The notes below the pieces were generated by a model, which had not been told where the DNA came from, made no database searches, and saw nothing but the letters and a program-made list of their open reading frames with translations. Below, in pieces: positions 33,940 through 45,294 of a DNA stretch of 64,000 bases. Source of the DNA: Bidens hawaiensis (lineage: Eukaryota > Streptophyta > Magnoliopsida > Asterales > Asteraceae); the NCBI GenBank assembly GCA_021521415.1, contig JAIQDT010002036.1:1-64000 (forward strand), read 5' to 3'. A program made the translations under genes and the position numbers. Position 1 is the first letter of the stretch; every line of letters begins with the position of its first letter.

Positions 33940-34870
33940 ACACATATTATGTTCTGATGCTCATTATCTATCCTCAAGGCTTATTTTGCTTTCTCTAGAT
34001 CACCCCAATTTGACTTTGACCCCCTGGTTTTGGTTAAAAACTTTTAATGACAGAACATATTTTGAAAATTTATAAGATATTTCTTTTCAAACTTACAAAC
34101 ATGTGTGAGGTTGAACATTGGACTTACATGTCATGCAATTCGGACTTACAGGCCTTTCATTCAGGATGTTTAAAGGACTTATATGATTGCCTCCACCCTT
34201 GTAGTTCTGGAATTAACCCTCGTGTTTGTATTTTCTTAAAAAAAAATTGTGAACACAAATCAACTTTTGGTTGATTAAATATTTGAAATTAAAGTAGTTC
34301 ACAACTGTTCTTTGTCATTCCTTAAAAGATGTTTCATTTTGGGTAACCAAAGACCAACAAGCTTGTGTATGACTGGATAATCACTTTTCTACATATCATT
34401 TGAAAAGATTTATCTATGAACATGCATAGACAACAATGTAACTCCACATAAATCTTAGCATTTTCTTTATGTTTATATCACCTCAGATTTTACATATCAT
34501 GAGAAAGCAACCATACATGTTAATGACTGTACTCAAAGTCCTTTTAGCCTAATAAATCCATATGATTGGCTAAGTAGTCAATGTACTATCATTTCTCATT
34601 AATATTCAGTTTAATATTCAATCACCCCAATGTCTCTTAATTGTCAGGTAAATGGGTATCCTGTTTAACCACAAGTGGTCAACAAGACCAAACATACATG
34701 TGAATATATGTCCTGTCAAAGTCAGAGCTATTGACATAGTTTTAAGTGAATGAATAGATAACAAGTTATAGTTGCCCCAAATGCTTTCAGTTTTCTGGTT
34801 AATGGCTATCCTTTTAATCTTTGCAGATTACAGGACCAAACATGCACAAGTGTATGTCCTTCTAACTGGG
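33940..34870 (-). other. Recurrent stem-loop modules between pol and ORF3 (copia A)
   Basis: Modules repeat at about 33990-34160, 34620-34745 and 34775-34890. Each has ATCACCCCAA-T-TGACTT or CCCCAAATGCTTTC, ATGGGTATCC or ATGGCTATCC, GACCAAACATACATGTG or GGACCAAACATGCACAAG, TATGTCCT, and ATTGACATAGTTTT or ATGACATAATTTTCAGC. They match copia C modules (20785-21060) in order and content although pol is much diverged. Confidence 0.6.
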
Positions 34871-35484
34871 AAAATGACATAATTTTCAGCAAAGATGACT
34901 ACTTGAGACTTTTCATTGAAAAATCCTTCTTTTAAACTTCTATAAAGCTTGAACTAAATAGTATTATCATGTCTCTACACCATTAACAACTTGCTCATGT
35001 TTTGATCAAAATTGAGTGATTATGCAAAATTCATTAGAAAATTCATTTTATCATTTAATTTTCACATAAAACTCATTTTGACACAAACAGTTGTAACACA
35101 TTCAAATCTTAATCATTCTTAACATCATCAAAACAAGCAGACATTTCTAACATTCATAGTCTATCCTATCCTAATAACATCAAGATGATCAGATAACATG
35201 CATATTCAAGCAATTATTGACACATAATCACTCATGACATCAGATAAGCATTTAATCAGTTTAATCAATCCAAACTACTTATCATAATATCAAAACAGTT
35301 AATTGTTAAGCAATCAAAAGTAGCAAATGACATCTAAATTGCACTGATGATCACTTAAACACATATCAGTTAACATCAAAAAAGTAACATATGTAAACAT
35401 AATCAAACAACATTCAGTGTGTGTGACTTTATTCAAGAATAATCAATTAGTACATAGAGACACACACAAAGCACACATCCTCAA
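34871..35484. other. AT-rich spacer after copia A pol
   Basis: Noncoding. No further structure recognised. Confidence 0.4.
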
Positions 35485-37679
35485 TCAGATCTCATCTGAG
35501 TTGATCATTCCCAGGGCTTTCAAAAGAAAGTTGAATCTGGTTCTCTCAAGTGGCTTGGTGAATAGGTCAGCCAAGTTGTCACTTGTATCAACTCTTTGCA
35601 TTTCAATCAAACATTTTTCACTACAATCTCTTATGAAGTGATGTCTGATTTCAATGTGCTTAGTCTTAGAATGTTCCACTGGATTTTTAACAGTAAAGTA
35701 AGCAGCAGTATTATCAATGAAAATAGAAGTGTTCAGAAAATTCAAACCATAATCCAGCATTTGGTTCTGAATCCAGAGAACTTGGACACAACAAGCAGAT
35801 GCAACAACATATTTGGCTTCTGCAGTTGAGATTGAGACAGCTGTTTACTTCTTGCATTGCCATGACACTAGCCTTTCTCCCAAAAATTGACATCCTCCTG
35901 AAGTTGACTTCCTGCTCATGTTGCATCCATCATAATCATTGTCTGTGTAGGTAATAAGGTCAAAATATTGATTCTTTGGATATCAGATTCCTAAGTCTGA
36001 TATCTAAAATTCTTTTGACAGCATTCATGTGGGAGACTTTTGGACTTGCATGGAATCTTGCACAGACACACACAGCATACATAATGTCAGGTCTTGTAGC
36101 AGTTAGGTACATCAGGGATCCAATTTTGGCTCTATATTCATGTTCGTCCACAGGCTCCCCCTTTTCATCAGCAATCATCTTTTCTTTGGTGTCCATTGGA
36201 GTTGAAGCTGTCTTGTATTCATGACACTTGAACTTGTTCAAAATGTCCTGCACATATTTAGTTTGGTGAATGAAGATTCCCTCAGCTTTTTGTTGAACTT
36301 GCAGTCCTAAGAAGAAGTTCATTTCTCCCATAGAACTCATGTTTTATTTGGACTTATTTACCCCTTCAAACTCCATACACATTTGTTCATTTGTTGAAAC
36401 AAAGATGATATCATCCACATAGACTTGCAATAGCAGCAAATCTGATCCCTTTTTTTTTGTAGAAGAGAGTCTTGTCAATGGCTCCCCTGTGGAAACCATT
36501 TTCAAGAAGATGATTTAACAGCTCATCATACCATGCTCTAGGAGCCTGATGCAATCCATAAAGGGCTTTATTTAACTTATACACCGTGTTTGGATACATT
36601 GGATCCTCAAAACCTGGAGGTTGAGCAACATACACCTCTTCATCAATCTTTCCATTTAGGAATGTAGACTTTACATCAAGCTGGAACACCTTAATGTTCT
36701 TTGAGGCAGCATATGCAAGAAAAATCCTGATAGCCTCAAGTCTTGCAACAGGTGCCAAGACTTCCTCAAAGTCTATTCCTTCTTCTTGAAGGCATCCCAG
36801 TGCCACAATCCTAGCTTTATTCTTAATCATCGAACCCCTCTCATCCATTTTGTTTCTGAAAACCCATTTTGTGCCGATTGCTGACCTGTTTCTTGGCCTA
36901 TCAACAAGATCCCAAACATGTAGATCTCTGAACTGTGCCAGTTCCTCCTGCATTGCTTCCACCCAAATGTTGTCCTTTATTGCTTGAACAATGTTCTTTG
37001 GTTCTATTTGGGATAGAAAGTAGGAGTATAAACAGATGTTTGCAATTTCAGAGTGGCTTCTTGTAACTCTTTCATTTATATATCCAATGATGTTTTCAGA
37101 GGGATGATTCTTTTCTACATAGGGAGTTTGAACTATCATATCAACAAATACAGTTGTGTCAAGATTTGATTCATTGAGCTTAGGTTCTTCAATGATCAAA
37201 TCAGCTGTTTCACGGTCATTACTTGGTGCTTCTTCATGATTCTGTCTTGAAGCAGATGCACCAGTGTTATCTAAATTCATTCTTTCAAACAAATTTTGAA
37301 ATCTTGCAGTAGTTACAGCTTCTTCATTTGTTTGGTTGCTTGGGTTCTCCTCAGTCTGAACTTGATCATTCTCTACTTCTTGATTGTCTTGATTGAGATC
37401 TGCATGATCTTGTTCTGGACTTTGATTGTCCTTACTATCTTGTTCTTGGTCAACAATATCACTTGAGATACCCTTATCAAATGTATACTCCTTTTATTTG
37501 CTAGCAACCTTCTTCCATAACCCTTCTAAATCCAATGCTTTCTTATTTTTCACTTCAAATACACTGGGCTTGTAGAATGAGTCATCAAAGTCTTCATGAT
37601 AAATCTTGAAAGACCTTATCAATTTTTCATGATCAAACAGCCATGCTGCACCATCAACTGTGTTGAACTGATTCTCATT
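35485..37679 (-). pseudogene. pol: Copia A pol, second half (RT, RNase H), broken
   Basis: Continuation of the reading interrupted by the TRIM-like element at 37685-40031. It begins with the end of integrase (NENQFNTV, LFDHEKLI). An acidic linker follows, then reverse transcriptase at 37000-36411 ([50 protein letters not shown]). The FGSTNEQMC and SMGEMNFFLGLQV region follows. RNase H is at 35926-35485 and the pol C-terminus reads NLADLFTKPLERTRF to NSDEI, stop at 35485. Frameshifts or stops fall near 37495, 36450, 36350, 35960 and 35850. Confidence 0.93.
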
Positions 37680-37684
37680 AAAGA
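37680..37684. repeat. TSD, left (AAAGA)
   Basis: AAAGA precedes the LTR start at 37685. The right copy at 40032-40036 reads AATGA, one mismatch. Both fit the uninterrupted copia B coding order at this point. Confidence 0.7.
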
Positions 37685-38257
37685 TGTTGGTGCATTTTGT
37701 GACCGTCGCTATGCAATTCTGATCAGCGGAAACGATGTACGAAGTTAGGACAACTTCGCCATAGGCGAAGTTAGAACAACTTCGCCATAGGCGAAGTTGT
37801 AAAAACTTCTGCCATAGGCGAAGTTAGAACAACTTCGCCTTAGGCGAAGTTGTAACAACTTCGCCTACAGGCCCAAGCCCGTGAAGTTGTTTATATATAT
37901 ATATATATATATGTGTGTGTCTTGGTTAGGTTTCTGTATCCAGAAAAGTTAGAGTTTTGAGTGACAAGTTCAATTGTCTAGAGAGAAACAGAGAGGGAGA
38001 GTCGTGTGGGACGACCCGAGGTAGAGCTCACCTCGGGTCGGACGTGTTTTGGTTTATGTTCAGTTTGTAACGTGGTTTGATTATTATATAAAAGATCTGC
38101 AGATGTGTTTATCCCATTCGTGTGTTTGTTCGTGTGTTTGTATGAATGTAATCGTGTTCTTCGTCTTCTACACCAATAAACGAGTCTAGGAGGATTCCAC
38201 ACTCCTAGACCTCGTGCGGATCTCGTATCGATCGGCGACGCCCCGGGGGGACTTACA
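37685..38257 (+). repeat. 5' LTR of the TRIM-like element
   Basis: 573 bp. The hairpin array is at 37743-37870, then (TA)n (37892-37912) as probable TATA box, a leader, and the terminus ACTTACA at 38257. Confidence 0.93.
37743..37870 (+). repeat. Array of AACTTCGCC-ATA-GGCGAAGTT hairpins
   Basis: Four successive palindromes with 9-bp stems AACTTCGCC/GGCGAAGTT and loops ATA or TTA are spaced by AGAACA or GTAACA. A fifth, looser one (CTTCGCC...GTGAAG) follows. The third has one inserted base. The array directly precedes the TATA run and recurs in the 3' LTR near 39547-39670. Confidence 0.92.
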
Positions 38258-38259
38258 AG

Positions 38260-38272
38260 TGGTATCAGAGCC
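38260..38272 (+). other. Primer binding site
   Basis: TGGTATCAGAGCC, two bases after the 5' LTR. Exact match to the plant initiator tRNA-Met complement. Confidence 0.95.
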
Positions 38273-39477
38273 TTAGGCTCTTATGCTATGGTTAGAGATC
38301 TACGTTTTGGTGTTTCTGGCACGTTTCTGATCGTTTCTGGCCGATCAGCGCCGCAGGCGAAGTTATGGGGTTCAGGCGAAGTTGTCGCTTAAATTTTAGG
38401 GTTTAGGCGAAGATATAAGGTTAAGCGAAGTTATTCACAACTTCGCCTACCTCACAAGTTCGCTTATCTCAGGCGAAGTTATCTGTCAGGCGAAGTTTTG
38501 GACATGCGAAGTTATGGACAGGCGAAGTTAAGGAGGAGCGAAGTTGACTTTAGGCGAAGTTAAAAAAAAAAAAAAAAAAAAAAGTGTTTGGAGTTTTCGT
38601 CTGTATGGCCAGGTGTACACGATTATTGTGAGACCGAAGACGTTGTTCCGTCAACGAGTGAAACTTGTTATCTCTTGGTCTTACGTGTGAACAAATACGT
38701 GTCAACTCTGGATATGGAGTTGAGGTTGTGAATGGGATATTGATTGAAACTGGATATTGACACATATTTGGGTGTTTGTGGGCAATGAAATAGTTGTTGT
38801 TCGAGGATGACCAACTGAAGAAAGTCAAATTGAACTGAAGGTTTTCGTCATTACTGGATTGCGGTCTAAACATATTATTTATGTTATTTTCAAGGCGTTC
38901 GAGAATTGGATCCTGAAACGTGATGCTAATTTATTAAAGTGAAAATTCTTGAACAAGTTGGATTTAATCGGGAATTAAAGTGTTTATGTTCTTGATCGTT
39001 ATCCCTGGTGATTGAAGATACTTCGGATTAATTAATGGTCATGTGTGTTAGATTCTGTCAAGGTGGTTTTGTGATGAAATTGATCACTTGATGTTGAGTA
39101 GTTGAAGATTAAACCTTATCGTATGCCGACGTGTTGGTGAAGTTGTGGAGGGAGCCCAACTTCACGTGTTGGTGAAGTTAGAAGAACTTCACGTGTTGGT
39201 GAAGTCAGAAGGACTCACGTGATTGGTTGAGATGATTAATTAGGCACGGGGATGCATGCATTTCAAAGACCTCAATCTATATAGTCGGAGAAGCTTACAC
39301 TGAAGGGGAGATCTGATATGGAAGACGCTGGGTGATTGGTAGATTTGTGAAGCTACACGACAGTTTCAGACATGGCTGGTTGAAGAGCAAACAGAAGATC
39401 ATCAGTTAAGAAGGAGTCTGTTGGTGCATGTTTTATAATAGATGATCTTTTGTGTTTGTTAGAATTGAGAGCAACGG

Positions 39478-39490
39478 TCAAAGGGGAGTC
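39478..39490 (+). other. Polypurine tract
   Basis: TCAAAGGGGAGTC immediately before the 3' LTR. Confidence 0.85.
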
Positions 39491-40031
39491 TGTTGGTGCA
39501 TTTTGTGACCGTCGCTATGCAATTCTGATCAGCGGAAACGATGTACGAAGTTAGGACAACTTCGCCATAGGCGAAGTTGTAAAAATTTCTGCCATAGGCG
39601 AAGTTAGAACAACTTCGCCTTAGGCGAAGTTGTAACAACTTCGCCTACAGGCCCAAGCCCGTGAAGTTGTTTATATATATATATATATATGTTTCTTGGT
39701 TAGGTTTGTGTATCCAGAAAAGTTAGAGTTTTGAGTGACAAGTTCAATTGTCTAGAGAGAAACAGAGAGGGAGAGTCGTGTGGGATGACCCGAGGTAGAG
39801 CTCACCTCGGGTCGGACGTGTTTTGGTTTATGTTCGGTTTGTAACGTGGTTTGATTATTATATAAAAGATCTGCAGATGTGTTTATCCCATTCGTGTGTT
39901 TGTTCGTGTGTTTGTATGAGTGTAATCATGTTCTTCGTCTTCTACACCAATAAACGAGTCTAGGAGGATTCCGCACTCCTAGACCTCGTGCGGATCTCGT
40001 ATCGATCGGCGACGCCCCGGGGGGACTTACA
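39491..40031 (+). repeat. 3' LTR of the TRIM-like element
   Basis: 541 bp, nearly identical to the 5' LTR. It differs by a few substitutions and a shorter TA run, so insertion is fairly recent. Confidence 0.93.
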
Positions 40032-40036
40032 AATGA

Positions 40037-41284
40037 TGATGTCAGATGATTCAATAACACTCAAATGGTCTTTCACGTATACTCTATAGGCTTTTGAGTG
40101 TGTTGAATATCTAACAAAGAAGCAATCCAAGGATTTAGTTTGAAACTTGTTCAAGTAATCCCTGGTGTTCAGAAGAAAACATTTGCATCCAAAGGGCTTG
40201 AAAAACTTGATATAAGGCTTTCTAATGTTGAAAATTTCATATGGTGTCTTGTTATGCCTTTTGTTAACAAGTACTATGTTCTGAACATAGCAGGCAGTAT
40301 TGATGGCTTCAGCCCAAAATGTAACTGGAAGATTTGCATCTGCCAACATGGTTCTTGCAGCTTCAATAAGTGTTCTGTTTCTTCTTTCTGCAACACCATT
40401 TTGTTCAGGAGTTCTAGGAGCTGAGAATTGCTGGAATATTCCCTTTTCTGTGCAAAATTCTTCCATGACTCCATTTTTGAACTCATTGCCATTATCACTT
40501 CTCATCATTTTAACTTTCTTATTCAGTTTGTTTTTAATCATTGTCACACAGACCTTAATAAACCCAAGTATATCTTGAATAATCATCAATGATCACAAGA
40601 CAATATTTTTCTTCCATATACTTGGTACACTTACAGGACCAAAGAGATCCATATGAAGTAATTCAAGTACTTGATCAATTGAGTTGATGAGTTTGTCTTA
40701 TGAGCATATTTGTGATACTTACCCTTTTGGCATGAATTGCAATGATCTTCCAACTTGAACTCTCTTGTAGGTAAGCCAATGACATGCTCACCCTTAACAA
40801 GTCTTTTCATATTCATCAGATTCACATGACATAGTTTCCTGTGCCACAATCTTGACTCATTTTCAGTGTCTTTGGAAACAAAGCATGTACCACCTCTTGA
40901 AACAGCTTCCTTCATGTTGAGCTCATATAGGTTGCCATTTCTAGGTGCCATCATCATAATTATTTCAGGTGGGATTACAAATTCAGGTTTTAAGATGAAA
41001 CAGTGTGAGTCATTAAAACTAACTTTGTAACCTTTATCACACATTTGTGATATGCTGAGCAGATTGTACTGCAGTCATTCAACATGAAACACATTGTCAA
41101 ATGAAACCTTTCCATTTGTCAAAATTCCTTTCCCAACAATCTTTCCACCACTCTCATCACTTCCAAATGCCACAGGACCTTCAAACTTTTCTTCATAATT
41201 AACAAGTGACCTCCTGTCACAAGTCATGTGCCTAGAACATCCACTATTCATGTACCATATGTCATTCAGTGGAGTGGACTGTTC
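40037..41284 (-). pseudogene. pol: Copia A pol, first half (protease, integrase), broken
   Basis: Starts just after the predicted acceptor AG at 41285. The protease core reads NSGCSRHMTC where copia B has DSGC, so the catalytic aspartate is lost. The GAG-pre-integrase domain (LWHRKLCHVNL, CNSCQKGK) follows. Then comes integrase with the second D in MRSDNGNEF and E in NGVAERRNR, and its C-terminal part YEIFNIRKPYIKFF, KPFGCKCFLLNTRD. Frameshifts lie near 41070, 40690 and 40600. The reading is cut at 40036 by the TRIM-like element and resumes at 37679. Confidence 0.92.
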
Positions 41285-41552
41285 CTGCAAAAAAGAAAAG
41301 GTTTGATCAGTTGGGTGATGAAGTGCAAGTCATTTCAACTTGCAACTCATCAGTTTCATTTTCAGTGGCTGCACTGGAAGTAAGTGTTGTTGGTTCAGGA
41401 TCTTCATGAGTCAACTCAAGGTTGTCTGAGTTATCTGTTTCATATCCACACTCTCTTGGAATTTTTACAAATGAGTTTGGGACTTGTGATTCTTCTGATG
41501 CATTGTCATCCTCTTGAACTACATAATCCTTCTTTTCTGGGTAATCTCTTAC
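41285..41552 (-). other. Predicted intron at the copia A gag-pol junction
   Basis: The minus strand has GAT|GTAAGAG (GT at 41552-41551) and a pyrimidine run CCTTTTCTTTTTTGCAG ending at 41285, 268 nt. The gag stop TGA at 41309-41307 lies in CTGAT, a CURAY-type branch point. Exon 1 ends and exon 2 begins on whole codons of the gag and pol frames. Confidence 0.5.
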
Positions 41553-41795
41553 ATCAGTAGTTCTTTCCACTTCTGTCTCAACCTTAGGTTTCCAAAGAAA
41601 TCCTTCTGGTTCATATCCATGTTTTAACAAGAACTTCTCATCACCTGTCAGATCAGCTAGGTGAGCCTTGAGAGCTATCAGACTTGACTGATTGTATATC
41701 TTGTTTGGGTCTGATCTCAAAGGTTGAAAGTTCTTCTTGACAGCTTTCTCATGCTTCTTAGGAGACACACTTCTTCTTACTGGTTTAGTAACTTG

Positions 41796-41808
41796 TTTCT
41801 TTGCTGTG
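41796..41808. repeat. SINE TSD, left
   Basis: TTTCTTTGCTGTG, identical to 42179-42191. Confidence 0.93.
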
Positions 41809-42178
41809 CGCACATATAATGTATATATGTGTGAACCCTTGGGTGGGCAAAAGTAAAATTGCACTAATTTTGACGTTATTTTACTAATCACGTGAAAATA
41901 ACGTTAAAAGTGGCGGAAGGTTAATCAGGCATCATGTGGTGGCGTTGATAGCCAAATGACAAGGGCACATGCACCAATCAGCCGGTGTCCCGATGATTGA
42001 GTGTTATGTGTCTTATGTCCAAGGCTTGATTCAAAACTACTATCGAGCCGGGGGTCTCACCGGAAGCAGCCTCTCTATCCCTATGGGATAGAGGTAAGGC
42101 TGTCTACATCTTACCCTCCTCAAACCCTACCATAGCATTGCTATTGGTGGGATATACTGAGTACGATGATGATGATGA
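41809..42178 (+). mobile_element. Au-like SINE with a long 5' extension
   Basis: A 370-bp insertion flanked by perfect 13-bp TSDs. The right part is Au-type: a B-box-like GGCTTGATTCA near 42025, then GGGGGTCTCACCGGAAGC, AGCCTCTCTATCCC, AGGTAAGGCTGTCTAC, ACCCTCCTCAAACCCTACC, and a (GAT)n tail. An A-box-like TGGCGTTGATAGCC lies near 41940. The first about 130 bp (41809-41938) are not part of any Au SINE I know. SINEs are pol III transcribed and moved by LINE proteins. Confidence 0.88.
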
Positions 42179-42191
42179 TTTCTTTGCTGTG
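42179..42191. repeat. SINE TSD, right
   Basis: TTTCTTTGCTGTG after the (GAT)n tail. Confidence 0.93.
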
Positions 42192-43774
42192 ACTTCAGTT
42201 TTCTTCTCACTTCTTGTCTCTTCAGCAGATTTCAACTCATCTTTCTTTGTGGTTTCATTTCCACACACCTTTCATTTTCCCAGGTATGCATCATACTTTT
42301 GCTTATACAGAACAAAGTTTTGGCCATACTTTGTTTCATCTGGGACATGAAAGGGTTTGAATTTGAATCTTTCATTACATGAGTCTGTGTGATGACCATA
42401 CTCATTACACTTTTTGCACCATACCTTTCCTTTGAATATTTCATGTTCTTTTGGTTTCTTGAACCTTTCACTTGGTTTAGGTGACTTGAATCCAAGAGTC
42501 TTCTGAGTCTTCAGACTATCATAATTAATTGAAGAAGGAACAAATTCCTCAATCTTGATGTCTTGTCTTTCAAGTTTGCTTTTGACAAAGACAATTTTCT
42601 CCATAATCATAGGTTCCTTATCACTGCTTTCTCTATGTCTTGACTTTCTTTTTCATATTCTTCCATGGTTTCCACTTCTCCAACATCAAGCACTTCATGA
42701 CTGGAAAAGATTGGATAAACAGAGATAAAATTTTATGAATCAACTTCTTCAGTTACTTTCTTCTTTTTGTTTTGTTTTATCCTTTCCAATACAACCTTGC
42801 TTGGTGCCTTGACTGCATTGTAGCTTACCTTCTTCCTTTCACAAATGTCAAAAGAAACATGTTGTCTTTTCATTCTATCAATTTGTTTCTTCATTCTTGG
42901 TGTTACAGGTGGATACTTTGGAAGTTTATCAACTGACTCTTGTTTCTTGTATCTTCTTCCTCTTTCAGCAGCTTTGATTTCCTAATCAGTGACTTGATCA
43001 CTCAAATCACTTAAATCATCTTGATCCAACTCAACAGAATCAAAGTCATCCTCAGAGACTTGAACTTTAATTGACTTATCTTCTTTTACCTCTTCCTTAG
43101 TCATAAACTCTCCTTCTTCATTCACTTTTACCTTCTTGTACAGATCAACAAACTCCTATTTGTCTTGAAAGACATCTCTGAATTGCTGTAGGTATGCATC
43201 TCTTTTCTCTTTGTCAACTTTTGGCATGAAGTTGTTGTTGAATGGAGGTGGAACAGCTTTGTATTTGTCTTGTACATTTACTTGGTTTAGAATACCACAT
43301 ATGTTGCCTGTGGAGACCAAGTTCTTCAAAATTCAATTTCAACCTTCTGATTTGTGTTCTGCACCTTTTCTTCAACTAACATCTTCTTTAATCCATCTAT
43401 CTCAGTGATGTATCTGGTTTGAGTTCTGTAACTGATCATGCACTTATCTTCCAAGCTTTTAATCTTTTCTTCACTGACCAGCTCACTAGACTCATACCAA
43501 TTGATGATACTTTGTTTCCTAAAACACTCACTTTCCAGCTTGCCTACTTTCGTTTTCAATTCATTGATAATTTCATTTAAGTCAACAGTAGGAGCAGAGT
43601 GTACCTGAGATGATGGTCCAACTTCTTTTTCAATCAAGGCCACGAATGCCACATTTGCCCTCTTGATATCATCAGCAATGTCTTCTTCATAATTGCTCCA
43701 ATCAAAATTCCCTTCATGTTGTGTAGTCACAGCCACATTTCCTTGATTTCTGGGTTGATTTTGGTTGGCTGGGA

Positions 43775-44994
43775 TGTTGGGTCAAGAATTTGACCCAAAT
43801 GAGGAGATTTGACCTAAACGAAGAATATGGAAGATTGGAATCTTCTCAACTTCCTCAGAAACTGCTAAGTATTGAATCCGAGCACACCTTGGACCTTCGA
43901 GTAAGCTTTTACTTAGCCGAGTAAGAGATTTTGCCTTCTGGGCAAAGTTTTACTTAAAATAGTCTTCTTAAGTGGATATCCGAGCAAGGTATGCTTTTTA
44001 GTGATTTCCGAGTAAGGTTCATTAATTTGGCATATCCGAGTAAGGTTCACTTTGTCAAGCAGGGTTGTTCTTCAAGACCAAGTATTTTACTCTTCCGAGT
44101 AAGGTTTGGTCAACCAAGTCCAAGAAGCCAAGTAATTGGAAGACCGGGCAAGGTATTCTTTAATAATTATGATCCGAGTATACTTGATGAGTTGATGAAA
44201 TATCTCTAAGTTATATCGAGTAAGGTTCTGCTCATGTAAGGTATGTACTCCCGAGTACGCCTTATCAATAAGTTGTTTAACTGACAATGAGCCGAACAGG
44301 ATCATAGAAGAACAAAGTTGCTCGTAAGGATTTGTCGAGCAAAGTTTGATAAGTCCAAGAAGATTGTAGTCTACTCGGTGAATATTTTACTTGGTAAAAT
44401 ATTCTTTAAGTAAAGTCTACCCGGAAACTGATTCCGAGTACACTTCTATGTTTACCAAGTCTGAAGGAAGGCCGAGTACACTGCGTACCCGGAGACTGAA
44501 GTTTAATGAAAAGCCTACCCGGAAGACTTGTTTTACACTTAGTATATTTTTGAATATGTAAATTGAATATGTACTATCGGATAGGGTTTCTAGAAGGAAT
44601 GACAGCCTGTCTTAGGTTGGCAGGCCTATAAATAGAATAATTAGGGCACGCCGCCAAAAGAGGAGACGAGAGAGAGCACAATACGGATAAGACCGACACA
44701 TTAATTAAGAGAATATTTTGTGTGTGACGGCTAACCTAGGATTCCTTCTAAACCCTAATCGATTATCCTTTTGTATGATTAACATTATATAAATGGAAAT
44801 CTTTTGAGTGAATCCTTCGTGTGTCTTCGTATTTTGAATATTCATTGCAACCGTATGTTTGTTATTGATTCTGCCTTTAAAAAACGGTCATCTTTCTAAA
44901 CATAGTAACCCGTTATTAACTCGCTTGTCAACATGATTAATATTGTGTGAGTTATGACATGATTGATTAATATCCGATCCGAAACGACCTGACA
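43775..44994 (+). repeat. 5' LTR of copia B
   Basis: 1220 bp from TGTTGGGTCAAG to GACCTGACA. It begins exactly where copia A gag homology stops and ends two bases before the PBS. U3 is filled with CCGAGTAAGG, ACCCGGAA and GAGTACAC words (43890-44530). The TATA box and R-U5 follow. It is related to the copia A LTR at 26153-27317. Confidence 0.95.
44627..44634 (+). promoter_or_regulatory. Copia B LTR TATA box
   Basis: TATAAATA downstream of the word array. Transcription would start about 30 bp on, in the AGAGGAGACGAGAG region. Confidence 0.65.
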
Positions 44995-44996
44995 AG

Positions 44997-45008
44997 TGGT
45001 ATCAGAGC
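44997..45008 (+). other. Primer binding site of copia B
   Basis: TGGTATCAGAGC, matching the plant initiator tRNA-Met complement exactly. Confidence 0.95.
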
Positions 45009-45294
45009 TTGTTGCTGCTATTTTTAGAAAGATTGTTGCTGATTAAGTTTTGAAGAAGAATGACGTAAGCAGAGCACTGTTCGATTGATTTGTGACGTCA
45101 GAAGCTCTGTTCTTCATTTTCCTTCCAGATCTACAAGTTTTAGGTGTTTTCTTTTCCTTATTTCACTTAAAGCTTTGATTTTTATTGTTGAATCTTGTTC
45201 TATTCATATCAGACACCTCAGATCTAAGAATTTATTCTCAGATCTGATTGTCTTAATCTATTTTTGATAAGAACTTAACTTTTATTTTAAGAAA

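Larger units (their letters stand above)
37685..40031 (+). mobile_element. TRIM/LARD-like non-autonomous LTR element
   Basis: 2.35 kb, plus strand. LTRs are 37685-38257 and 39491-40031, both TGTTGGTGCATTTTG to GGGGACTTACA. A perfect 13-base initiator-Met PBS is at 38260-38272 and the PPT TCAAAGGGGAGTC at 39478-39490. The TSD is AAAGA/AATGA. The interior (38273-39477) has no protein domain. It has a GGCGAAGTT-rich leader, a poly-A run at 38562-38583, and repeated CACGTGTTGGTGAAGTT words near 39130-39200. It sits in the integrase region of copia A and is younger than it. Proteins must come from a copia helper. Confidence 0.93.
41307..43774 (-). pseudogene. gag: Copia A gag, C-terminal two thirds, broken
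   Basis: Homologous to copia B Gag from about residue 490 to the end. The first surviving piece (43736-43326) reads AVTTQHEGNFDWSNYEED and a coiled-coil-like stretch. Further on are the KPSERFKKPKEHEIF region and a perfect zinc knuckle CKKCNEYGHHTDSC near 42425-42380. The end is CGYETDNSDNLELTHEDPEP to SSPN, stop at 41307. It is interrupted by a SINE at 41809-42178 and several stops. The N-terminal third and the 5' LTR are displaced beyond the window by insertion of copia B at 43775. Confidence 0.9.

Noticed and set aside
37743..37870. CRISPR-like array
   Set aside because: Repeats are palindromic with tiny constant spacers, inside a plant LTR, without cas genes.
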